Part shown: one piece after another, positions 1 through 5,973 of the stretch
Layout: every line of letters begins with the position of its first letter
Position numbering within the stretch: position 1 is the first letter of the stretch
DNA from: Verrucomicrobiota bacterium
GTDB lineage: Bacteria; Verrucomicrobiota; Verrucomicrobiia; Limisphaerales; UBA1096
NCBI GenBank assembly: GCA_030747575.1
Contig: JASLKI010000246.1
Location: 1 to 7,906, forward strand
Direction of reading: 5' to 3'
Length of the DNA: 7,906 nt
The notes under the pieces: model-generated
What the model was told of the DNA's origin: nothing
What the model saw: the letters and a program-made list of their open reading frames with translations, nothing else
Databases searched by the model: none
Program-made: the position numbers and the translations under genes

Positions 1-401
1 CGCTCGACGGCTTGGCCGGCTTTGCCGAGGATATTTACTTTCACCAGGTTGTGGCTAATGGCGCGGACGGTTCGCTTACGCGGTACCGCGACTTGCCGGA
101 TGCCCTGGCCGCCGCAGCACGTGGCGAGACAAGCGGAGACACTGAGTGGAGAATCCACTTTCACGTTCCGCTACATTGCCCGCCGACTCCGTTGTTTGAC
201 ACGACTGCCGATCAACTGCAGCGCGTCATCGTGACGCTCGCAGCCAATCCGGCGATCTGTTCGCACATCGAGATGGAAACCTACACGTGGGAAGTATTGC
301 CCGGTGAGTTGAAGCAGCGCGACGTTGTTGATCAGCTCGCCGGGGAATACGACTGGACATTGGCCAAACTGGCAGAGCAGGGGATACACCCCGCTAACTG
401 A
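1..401 (+). CDS. eboE: EboE-like metabolite traffic protein, C-terminal part (5' end outside window)
   Basis: The frame is open from the first bases of the window, so this is only the C-terminal ~133 residues; the TTG at base 12 is internal, not a start. What is visible resembles the end of EboE, a TIM-barrel protein of the sugar phosphate isomerase/xylose isomerase-like fold from the ebo cluster. The landmarks are YFHQV near the left edge, TRYRDLPDAL, the block WRIHFHVPLH (about bases 150-179) and ETYTWEVLP (about 277-303). The ebo cluster is known in cyanobacteria and scattered bacteria, where it is linked to export of secondary-metabolite precursors to the periplasm; the reaction of EboE is not established. 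The UbiA-family gene begins one base after the TGA stop, which supports the ebo assignment. The family call rests on recalled motif similarity, without a database search. Confidence 0.82.
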   Translation, partial: LDGLAGFAEDIYFHQVVANGADGSLTRYRDLPDALAAAARGETSGDTEWRIHFHVPLHCPPTPLFDTTADQLQRVIVTLAANPAICSHIEMETYTWEVLPGELKQRDVVDQLAGEYDWTLAKLAEQGIHPAN

Positions 402-402
402 T

Positions 403-1308
403 ATGCGCCCGAAGCGCGATTCATCCTACGGTTGCGTGAAGGCTCTGCTGCTGCTGGGGCGCGTCTCCAACCTATCCACCGTCTGGTCGAACTGTCTCGC
501 CGCCTGGTTGCTGGCTGGCGGCGCGTTGGTCGAGTCGGCGGATGTGCAGCGCTTTGTCTGGCTTATTGCCGGTGCGACGCTGCTTTTTCTTGCGGGCATG
601 TTTCTCAATGACGCCTTCGACGTTCAATTCGACCGCGAGCATCGTCCCGGGCGGCCGATCCCCAGTGGCGTCATCAGCGTCAAGGCGGTTTGGGTGCTGG
701 GCATTGGCCAACTGCTGCTCGGCCTTGGTTGCCTCGTTTGGGTGAACACCTTGGCGACGCTCTGTGCGCTTGGCTTGGCCGGGAGCATTCTGGTGTACGA
801 CTGGCTGCATAAACGCACGACTTGGTCGCCGCTACTCATGGGGCTGTGCCGCTTGCTCCTGTATCTCCTGGCCGGGGCAACCGCCACGGGGTCGCTTGGC
901 CTTACGGTTGTTTTAAGCGCTGTTGCACTGTGGGCGTACATCGTCGGGTTGAGCAACATTGCCCGGCGCGAAGCCACCGGTGGCAGGGTTAACTCATGGC
1001 CGTGCTGGCTGCTTGGGTTGCCGCTGACGCTCGCTTTCGCGCTGCCATATTGCCACGGGGATGCTGACGTGGCATGGCGCGGAGTGATGGTTGCGGCTGG
1101 CTTGTATGCCTTGTGGACGGTTCGAAGTTTGCTGTTCACCTTCAAGTCCATCATGCCGCAATACGGACGAACCGTCTCCGGTCTACTTGCTGGTATTGTG
1201 CTGTTCGACTTCATGCTCGTGGCGAACCAGGGGGTGCAGATGGGTGTCGTGTTTTTTGGGTTGTTCGGCTTGGCCTTGTTATTTCAGCGCTACATTCCCG
1301 CTACATGA
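403..1308 (+). CDS. eboC: UbiA-family prenyltransferase, EboC-like integral membrane protein
   Basis: A 301-residue protein with about eight or nine hydrophobic segments, the usual size for UbiA-superfamily enzymes that transfer isoprenoid chains in the membrane. The first Asp-rich motif is intact: NDAFDVQFD at residues 69-77, followed by the RPGRPIPSG loop (81-89). VYDWLHKR (131-138) follows the next helices. The second Asp-rich motif of classical UbiA enzymes is not seen; the equivalent loop reads LSNIARREATGG (183-194), a pattern I associate with EboC-type members. The ATG at 403 is chosen because it lies one base after the eboE stop, which implies translational coupling; longer in-frame starts would run far into eboE. 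The polyprenyl substrate cannot be read from the sequence. The UbiA fold is certain; the eboC label depends on context. Confidence 0.85.
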   Translation: MRPKRDSSYGCVKALLLLGRVSNLSTVWSNCLAAWLLAGGALVESADVQRFVWLIAGATLLFLAGMFLNDAFDVQFDREHRPGRPIPSGVISVKAVWVLGIGQLLLGLGCLVWVNTLATLCALGLAGSILVYDWLHKRTTWSPLLMGLCRLLLYLLAGATATGSLGLTVVLSAVALWAYIVGLSNIARREATGGRVNSWPCWLLGLPLTLAFALPYCHGDADVAWRGVMVAAGLYALWTVRSLLFTFKSIMPQYGRTVSGLLAGIVLFDFMLVANQGVQMGVVFFGLFGLALLFQRYIPAT

Positions 1309-1401
1309 AACCAGTTGTCAACAAAGGATTGGCTCGCTTTTTCCCTGCGTGCCGTAACAATTCTCACGCCGATAGCGTATGGTTCTTTTGTCGAGCCAAC
1401 C

Positions 1402-1413
1402 GCTTGGCCAAGC
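1402..1413. repeat. 12-bp perfect palindrome GCTTGGCCAAGC, copy 1
   Basis: A perfect palindrome seven bases before the proposed TTG start of the DUF4159 gene. It is one of three identical 12-mers in the window (also 2511-2522 and 5964-5975) and one of nine copies of the core TTGGCCAA. Its context, ACCG then the palindrome then A and a purine-rich stretch, resembles that of copy 2. Confidence 0.8.
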
Positions 1414-1420
1414 AAGAACG

Positions 1421-2287
1421 TTGAAAACCAGGGCACAAAAAATTATTTTGTCGATGCTGGCTGTAGTCCTGCTGGCAGCAGCGGCTGTGGCGCAGTGGAC
1501 TCGTGATCCCGGTGGCCGCGGCCGGTTTGGCAGAGGCGGAAGAGGCGGTGTGCCGGAATGGCAAAACGATGCCGAGATGCCCCATGACAAGTTCACATTT
1601 ACCCGCATACAATTCTCAGGCTATGGGCGGGGAGGGGGTGGATGGCGAGTGGATTATCCCAACGCAGACCTAAATTTTTCCCACCGCATCGAGCAGCTCA
1701 CCGCCATCAAGGCCGATCCCGAAGGCACTGTTGTTCAGTTCACGGAGAAAAAGCTCTATGGGTATCCCTTCGTTTACATCACCGATCCCCGCTCAATGTC
1801 CCTTGGTGAGGATGAGGTCAAGGGCTTTAGGAAATACTTGCGTAGCGGCGGCTTTTTCATGGCGGACGACTTTTGGAGTGAGCCGGAGTGGGAAGCCTTT
1901 TACCGAGAAATGAAGCGAGTGTTGCCCGATGTCGAGCCGGTGGACTTGCCGGTGGAACACCCGCTGTTCAGCCACGTATTCCCACTAGACAGCAAGCCGC
2001 AGGTGCCCAGCGAAGACTGGTATATGGATAGATTCGCCACGGCGCAACAGGCACTGGACAGCGGTGTCACCTGGGAAACAAAGCGGTATGATGTCGTGCC
2101 ACCCAAGCCGCATTTCTACGCCTACTTTGACAAGAAAGGCCGGATGATGGGCGTTGCCTGCCACAACACAGACATAGGTGATGGCTGGGAGGAGGAAGGC
2201 GTCAGCGAATGGTATTTCAAAAACTTCTCCGAGCCCAAGTCATACCCGATGGGAATCAACATCCTCATCTACGCCATGACCCACTGA
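1421..2287 (+). CDS. Secreted DUF4159 domain-containing protein
   Basis: From the TTG at 1421 the product is 288 residues. It has a textbook Sec signal peptide: K/R in the first residues, a hydrophobic core LSMLAVVLLAAAAVA, and probable cleavage after AVA at residue 24. A Gly/Arg-rich linker follows (30-43). The rest matches the DUF4159 pattern: FTRIQFSGYGRGGGGW (60-75), DYPNADLNFSHRIEQLT, PFVYITDP (116-123), GFRKYLRSGGFFMADDFW (135-152), HPLFSHVF (180-187) and NILIYAMTH at the C-terminus. DUF4159 has a class I glutamine-amidotransferase-like fold, but its biochemical role is unknown. The ATG at 1379 is also in frame; it would put 14 extra residues before the positively charged n-region, so I prefer TTG. 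The family often sits with MoxR ATPase and DUF58 genes in PVC bacteria, but none is present here. Confidence 0.85.
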   Translation: MKTRAQKIILSMLAVVLLAAAAVAQWTRDPGGRGRFGRGGRGGVPEWQNDAEMPHDKFTFTRIQFSGYGRGGGGWRVDYPNADLNFSHRIEQLTAIKADPEGTVVQFTEKKLYGYPFVYITDPRSMSLGEDEVKGFRKYLRSGGFFMADDFWSEPEWEAFYREMKRVLPDVEPVDLPVEHPLFSHVFPLDSKPQVPSEDWYMDRFATAQQALDSGVTWETKRYDVVPPKPHFYAYFDKKGRMMGVACHNTDIGDGWEEEGVSEWYFKNFSEPKSYPMGINILIYAMTH

Positions 2288-2304
2288 AGCCACGCACGAC
2301 GGTT

Positions 2305-2481
2305 TTTTGTGTAGCCAACAAATGCTGCCCCGGGTGCACTTGAAGGCACAACATTCTGCTTAGAAGTAATTTGCGTGCAAAAAGAAGCAAAATCCGACTC
2401 CGTTTTACCTCTGAAAACATTGATTGAAACAGGGGAGGTGCGCCAGTTTGTGACAACGGGAAAGTGAGTGGCTACACAAAA
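2305..2481. repeat. 13-bp inverted repeat pair enclosing the tRNA remnant
   Basis: The arm TTTTGTGTAGCCA at 2305-2317 is the exact reverse complement of TGGCTACACAAAA at 2469-2481. The arms are 151 bp apart and enclose the half-tRNA remnant. A 13-bp match somewhere in a window this size is not very improbable, but two arms this close together around an apparent recombination scar are. The pair could be the ends of a small decayed insertion, or chance. Confidence 0.45.
2323..2366 (-). pseudogene. Decayed 3' half of tRNA-Arg(UCU), candidate attachment-site copy
   Basis: On the - strand this stretch reproduces the tRNA-Arg sequence from the anticodon loop to the CCA end. The first 20 bases (2366 to 2347) are identical to 3770-3751 in the intact gene, and about 39 of 45 aligned positions match overall, with one 1-base gap. 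The acceptor strand CCCGGGGCA is kept, the CCA end has become GCA, and both sides of the T-stem are changed. No 5' half exists next to it. The break falls in the anticodon loop, a usual crossover region for tyrosine recombinases. It lies in the same orientation as the intact tRNA, 1404 bp away. Confidence 0.75.
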
Positions 2482-2510
2482 CGCATCTGGTGGCGGGGTT
2501 GGATTGACCG

Positions 2511-2522
2511 GCTTGGCCAAGC
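2511..2522. repeat. 12-bp perfect palindrome GCTTGGCCAAGC, copy 2
   Basis: Identical to the copies at 1402 and 5964. It lies 16 bases before the preferred GTG start of the alpha/beta hydrolase gene, within the upstream extension of that reading frame. A further core TTGGCCAA occurs at 2585-2592 inside the signal peptide coding region. Confidence 0.8.
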
Positions 2523-2538
2523 AGGGCAGTGTCCATGC

Positions 2539-3504
2539 GTGATTGTTTCCCGGTTGATCCTGTTGGTTGTATGTGCGGCATCAATTGGCCAAGCGGGCTG
2601 GGCACAGGAGTCGCGGCAAGACAAGCCGTTGCTTACGGGATACAAAGTGATTCGGAATATTCCCTATGCCGGTACGGACAACGCCCGGCAGAGTCTGGAT
2701 TTGGCGCTGCCCTTAAAGCGCGCATCGGGCAAGCCGTTGTCCGTGATTGCCTTCATCCATGGAGGTGCATGGAGAGCGGGGAGTAAGGATGGCGGGTTGA
2801 GGCGGATTCGTGGTTTTCTGAACTCAGGAAAGTATGCCGGGATGTCGATTGGTTACCGGTTGAGCGATGAGGCCAAGTGGCCGGCGCAGATTCACGACTG
2901 CAAAGCGGCAATCCGCTGGATCAAGGCAAATGCGGAAAAACACGGCCTAGATGGCGGCAAAATTGCGGTACACGGCACCTCTGCCGGCGGCCATCTGGTC
3001 GCGATGCTGGGCACCTCGGCCGGAGTCAAGGCAATGGATGGTTCTGTTGGCCCTCATACGGATCATAATACAAAGGTGGCCTGCGTGGTGGATTATTTTG
3101 GGCCGACGAATTTTTTACGGATGGATGACTTTGAGAGTCGAATCGTTCATGACGCCGCTGACTCGCCTGAGAGTCAGTTGATTGGATGTCAGATTCAGGA
3201 CAATCAAAGGAAAACTCTCACAGCCGATCCCATCTCGTATGTGAGCAAGGAGGACTCGCCGTTCCTGATCATGCATGGAACGGAGGATATGGCAGTTCCA
3301 TATAACCAGTCAGTTATTTTGCACTCCGCACTTAAGAAGGCCGACGTGCCGTCGGCGTTACTGACGGTGACCGGCGGGGGGCACGGGGTTGGGGGCGGCG
3401 TGTTGGATGAATACGTTCAAAAGTTTATCGACCACCATTTGTTGAACAAAAGGGCTGTTTTTGAGAATATCACCATACCGGTGTCAAAGACTGCTCGGCG
3501 TTAG
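2539..3504 (+). CDS. Secreted alpha/beta hydrolase, BD-FAE / abhydrolase_3-like esterase
   Basis: From the GTG at 2539 the product is 321 residues: a Sec signal peptide (MIVSRLILLVVCAASIGQAGWA, cleavage near residue 22) and one alpha/beta-hydrolase domain. The oxyanion-hole motif HGGAW is at 74-78, the nucleophile elbow GTSAG at 146-150 (Ser148), the probable acid Asp250 in HGTED, and His282 in GGGHG, so the triad looks complete. This type covers secreted carbohydrate or small-molecule esterases, including BD-FAE feruloyl-esterase-like proteins; the substrate is not readable. The frame is open back to a GTG at 2464, but that start would place 25 extra residues, including three Trp, before the signal peptide. 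A modest AGGG lies 12 bases before 2539. The gene lies wholly between the intact tRNA-Arg and its half copy, so it may be cargo of a former integrated element. Confidence 0.83.
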   Translation: MIVSRLILLVVCAASIGQAGWAQESRQDKPLLTGYKVIRNIPYAGTDNARQSLDLALPLKRASGKPLSVIAFIHGGAWRAGSKDGGLRRIRGFLNSGKYAGMSIGYRLSDEAKWPAQIHDCKAAIRWIKANAEKHGLDGGKIAVHGTSAGGHLVAMLGTSAGVKAMDGSVGPHTDHNTKVACVVDYFGPTNFLRMDDFESRIVHDAADSPESQLIGCQIQDNQRKTLTADPISYVSKEDSPFLIMHGTEDMAVPYNQSVILHSALKKADVPSALLTVTGGGHGVGGGVLDEYVQKFIDHHLLNKRAVFENITIPVSKTARR

Positions 3505-3561
3505 GACTTGGTTTGGTCGTAGACGCGAGAATTGCGTTGTGAGGCGTTTGCAGCGCAGTGC

Positions 3562-3660
3562 AGGAGGAATAATTTATTGTGGGAAAGTGCGGGTACACTA
3601 AACTGCTCCAAAACGCCGTTATCTCTTGTCACATTGATTCTCGTCTCTGCATCTTGTTAA
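3562..3660 (+). other. Strong Shine-Dalgarno followed by a 27-codon reading frame, possible truncated gene start
   Basis: AGGAGG at 3562-3567 is the best ribosome binding site in the window. Nine bases later a TTG (3577) opens a 27-residue frame ending in TAA at 3660, with product MWESAGTLNCSKTPLSLVTL followed by ILVSASC. The hydrophobic end with a terminal Cys resembles the start of a lipoprotein signal peptide cut short. It may be a peptide, a beheaded exported-protein gene, or accident. The rest of 3505-3725 is comparatively AT-rich toward the tRNA, and I see nothing else in it. Confidence 0.2.
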
Positions 3661-3725
3661 AGACAGCAAGACGTATTTTACCTTATTATCATTGGGTGAA
3701 GAACGTGAAAACGTTGAAAAACAAG

Positions 3726-3802
3726 TGGTGCCCCGGGCGGGACTTGAACCCACAACATTCTGCTTAGAAGGCAGACGCTCTATCCAGTTGAGCTACCGGG
3801 GC
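3726..3802 (-). tRNA. tRNA-Arg(UCU)
   Basis: The 77-base sequence folds as a canonical tRNA. The acceptor stem GCCCCGG pairs with CCGGGGC, the discriminator base is A, and CCA is encoded (3728-3726). The D-arm holds AGCTCAACTGGATAGAGC. The anticodon stem TCTGC/GCAGA is perfect, with loop CTTCTAA giving anticodon TCT. The T-arm is GTGGG-TTCAAGT-CCCGC. It reads AGA/AGG codons as arginine. It is transcribed right to left, and a decayed duplicate of its 3' half lies downstream at 2323-2366. I could not identify a convincing promoter or terminator. Confidence 0.95.
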
Positions 3803-3871
3803 GACCTTGGGTTGTAGCCAAGACGAGGTTTGCCAATTAAACCCACGAACGTCAAGACCCCACGCGCGGGA

Positions 3872-4210
3872 TCATTTCCCCCTTGATACACCAAGGGTGA
3901 CGCTGATGCCGTTTTTTTTGCAAATGGGCTGGGCCTTACTGGCGTTGCGGGTGCGGGCGTAGAGCTTGCACGTCCGCTGGAGCCACTTGATGGCATCTTT
4001 CTTTTTTGACTGTTTCTCATAGCTGAAGCTAATGGCTGGGACGGCGTCCGGGGCGACCTATTCTGTGGTCAAGGCCTAATGATACAGCGTCAGTGCCTCT
4101 GTGAATTCTGGCTCTTGGTGCAGGGGGTGGCTTGAACCAGGATATAGACAGGGTTCGTCATCGGTATCGGGGCGCAAAACACCAAGCAACTTGGCCAAAG
4201 CGGAGCACTT
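3872..4210 (-). pseudogene. Decayed TPR-type gene fragment with two in-frame TAG codons
   Basis: One frame on the - strand runs about 112 codons from just after the ftsY stop to a TGA (3874-3872), broken only by TAG at 4078-4076 and 4060-4058. Two TPR-like units are visible: EALTLYH-TAG-ALTTE, with Ala, Tyr and Ala at helix-B spacing 20/24/27, and AISFSYEKQSKKKDAIKWLQ, with Tyr11, Ala20 and Leu24. The second is followed by LYARTRNASKAQ and ICKKNGISVTLGV. Third codon positions are mostly G or C, for example GCC ATC AAG TGG CTC CAG, as expected for former coding sequence. The first TAG sits where TPRs commonly carry Gln, so CAG-to-TAG mutation is the simple explanation. No good start is seen; a TTG lies at 4198-4196. 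An A8 run (3919-3912) is a possible slip site. Function is unknown. Confidence 0.5.
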
Positions 4211-5120
4211 ATTCCTCGAAGAAAAGCGCCCGGGCGTAGTCGCCCGCAGAGAAGGGCTGGAGGTCGTCGGGTTGCTCGCCTAGCCCGATGAACTTGACCG
4301 GTAAATCGAGTTCGTGCTGAATTGCTACCACCATTCCGCCCCTCGAGGTGCCGTCGAGCTTGGTGATGACCAGCCCCGTCAGCGGGACAGACTTGTTGAA
4401 TTCGCGCGCTTGGCTCAGTGCGTTCATCCCGGTGGAGGCATCGATCACGAGCAGCGTTTCGTGCGGCGCGCCATCGACCTTGTTGCCGATCACGCGGTGC
4501 AGTTTCTCGAGTTCGCGCATCAAGTTGTGCTTGGTATGGAGTCGGCCGGCGGTGTCGATGAATAGATAATCATTGCCATTTCCTAGCGCAGAGTTGGCGG
4601 CGTCGTGTGCGATTGAAGCGGGGTCTGCGCCGTAGTTGCTGCTGACAACCGGGATGTCTAGCCGCGTACCCCAGAGGTTCAGCTGCTCGATGGCGGCGGC
4701 GCGAAAGGTGTCGCATGCGGCCAACATCGGCTTGCCGCCGTCGGACTTGACGCGGTGGGCGAGCTTGGCGGCGGTGGTGGTTTTACCGGCGCCATTCACA
4801 CCGACCAGCGAGACGACTGTCAGCCCGTCGTGCTTGGCCAAGTGGGCGGTGTTGTTGCCGAGGCACGACACGACTTCCACCAGAGCAACCTCGAGCACGC
4901 TACCCGACTTCCCGCCGCTCGACTCGTATTTTTCACGGACGGCATCGATGACGCGCCCAGTGACCGCGAGCCCCATGTCAGAGGCTAGCAGGGCGGCCTC
5001 AAGTTCTTCGATGTCGTCCTCGGTGAGCTTGGGTGAGCGGGTGATGATCCGGTGGATCTCAGTCGATAATTTGGACTGCGTTTTCTTCAGTCCGGAAAAG
5101 AATTTTTTGAACAAACCCAT
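4209..5120 (-). CDS. ftsY: FtsY, signal recognition particle receptor GTPase
   Basis: A complete 303-residue FtsY, the membrane-associated GTPase that docks SRP-ribosome complexes at the translocon for co-translational membrane insertion. The N-terminal helix (MGLFKKFFSGLKKTQSKL) is amphipathic and basic, and the long acidic A domain of E. coli FtsY is absent, as in many bacteria. The N domain spans about 20-95. The G domain has GVNGAGKTTT (107-116), DTFRAAAIEQL (137-147), DTAGRL (189-194), TKLDGTSRGG (253-262) and the closing GLGEQPDDLQPF (279-290). The ATG start lies four bases after the PHP-gene TAA, so the two are surely cotranscribed. The ORF ends in RALFFEE, and a decayed reading frame begins at once downstream. 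Confidence 0.97.
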   Translation of the reverse strand: MGLFKKFFSGLKKTQSKLSTEIHRIITRSPKLTEDDIEELEAALLASDMGLAVTGRVIDAVREKYESSGGKSGSVLEVALVEVVSCLGNNTAHLAKHDGLTVVSLVGVNGAGKTTTAAKLAHRVKSDGGKPMLAACDTFRAAAIEQLNLWGTRLDIPVVSSNYGADPASIAHDAANSALGNGNDYLFIDTAGRLHTKHNLMRELEKLHRVIGNKVDGAPHETLLVIDASTGMNALSQAREFNKSVPLTGLVITKLDGTSRGGMVVAIQHELDLPVKFIGLGEQPDDLQPFSAGDYARALFFEE

Positions 5121-5124
5121 CTGC

Positions 5125-5973
5125 TTAAATTTGACTGCTCGTGGTGGAATGGGGGAGGCGGCGTTTCATTTCATCGAGGATTTCGTACGGCACGCGAACA
5201 GTCCCGATGAGGGGGGGGCGGCCCCGTGACGGGCCGTGGCAATCCGACCCGCCGGTGATGAGCAGGCCAAGGCGCGCGGCCATTTCGCGATAACGCTTGG
5301 CGGTGCTCTTGGGGTGCCTGCTGTGCCAGCACTCTAGACCGTCGAGGCCTGCCTCAACCAGCCGAGGGATCAGGTGGTCTATCTTGTTGAGGCTGGGATG
5401 GGCCATCACAGCCAAGCCTCCGGCCTGGTGGATCAGCCGGATGCCCTCATCGACGCCGACGTTGACCTTGGGAACCCAGGCTGGTGAGCCCTTCCGCAGA
5501 TAACGGATGAATGCCTCGTCCATTGTGCTGCAAAAGCCGTGCTTCACCAGTGCCCGGGCCACATGCGGCCTGCCGGGTGCCTTGCACTTAGCTAGGTCGA
5601 AAACCTGATCGGCGTGCAGGGTCACCCCGATCGAGTTAAGCTGCCGAACCAGGCCGTGAACGCGATCTGTTCGGTTTTGTTGGTAGCGAGTGGTTTCGCG
5701 TATCAGTTCCTTGTTGTCCGTGTCAAGGTAGTAGCCGAGTAGGTGCATCTCGTGGCCATCGATATCGGTGGAAAGCTCGGTGCCGGGGATGAACTCGATG
5801 TCGCGCTCGGCACAGGCCTTGGCCAAGCGCGGGCAGCCCTCGATTGTGTCGTGGTCGGTCAACGCAATGGCGGCAAGGTTCATTTTCTGCGCCTCCTCAG
5901 CCACTTGCTCGGGGCTGGAGACGCCGTCCGAGTAGAGGGTGTGCAGGTGCAGGTCGATCAATGGCTTGGCCAA
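5125..5973 (-). CDS. PHP-domain phosphoesterase, RNase AM/YciV-like
   Basis: 282 residues from the TTG at 5973. The full PHP metal-binding set is visible: DLHLHTLYSDG (His9, His11, Asp16), TDHDT (His41), GTE (Glu66), MHLLGYY (His77), GRPHVARAL (His137), MAHPSL (His192) and SDCHG (Asp244, His246). Length and motifs fit COG0613; its E. coli member YciV (RNase AM) is a 5'-3' exonuclease that trims rRNA 5' ends, and other members act on 3',5'-bisnucleotides. The frame is open far upstream, but only as an out-of-frame shadow of nusB. The TTG has GGGAG six bases before it and gives M-AKPLIDLHLH, putting the first metal motif at the usual distance. The gene lies between nusB (22-base gap) and ftsY (4-base gap). 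RNA substrate specificity is inference. Confidence 0.9.
   Translation of the reverse strand: MAKPLIDLHLHTLYSDGVSSPEQVAEEAQKMNLAAIALTDHDTIEGCPRLAKACAERDIEFIPGTELSTDIDGHEMHLLGYYLDTDNKELIRETTRYQQNRTDRVHGLVRQLNSIGVTLHADQVFDLAKCKAPGRPHVARALVKHGFCSTMDEAFIRYLRKGSPAWVPKVNVGVDEGIRLIHQAGGLAVMAHPSLNKIDHLIPRLVEAGLDGLECWHSRHPKSTAKRYREMAARLGLLITGGSDCHGPSRGRPPLIGTVRVPYEILDEMKRRLPHSTTSSQI

Noticed and set aside
624..1214. - strand open frame of 196 codons
   Set aside because: Antisense shadow of the UbiA-family gene, whose motifs are clear on the + strand.
3700..3725. Possible terminator after the tRNA (AACGT-TTTC-ACGTT on the - strand)
   Set aside because: Only a 5-bp AT-rich stem, and no T tract follows it.
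3579..3767. 62-codon + strand frame from GTG after the AGGAGG site
   Set aside because: Its C-terminal third is the antisense translation of the tRNA-Arg gene (the familiar CPGRDLNPQHSA artefact), so it is not a real protein.
3803..3860. Possible promoter for tRNA-Arg (TTGACG on the - strand)
   Set aside because: The -35 match is good, but no acceptable -10 hexamer lies at 16-18 bases; TTTAAT is only 8 bases away.
3793..4020. 75-codon - strand frame beginning MRNSQKRK
   Set aside because: It overlaps the tRNA and is in a different frame from the TPR-like remnant, which has the G/C-rich third positions; the frame here is Ser/Pro/Arg-rich shadow sequence.
5211..5218. G8 homopolymer in the PHP gene, a possible phase-variable site
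   Set aside because: The frame is intact through it (RPPLIG) and it is a single short run; no other sign of phase variation is present.
4636..5229. Long + strand open frame of 197 codons
   Set aside because: Entirely antisense to ftsY and the end of the PHP gene; Ser/Thr/Ala-rich low-complexity translation without recognisable motifs.
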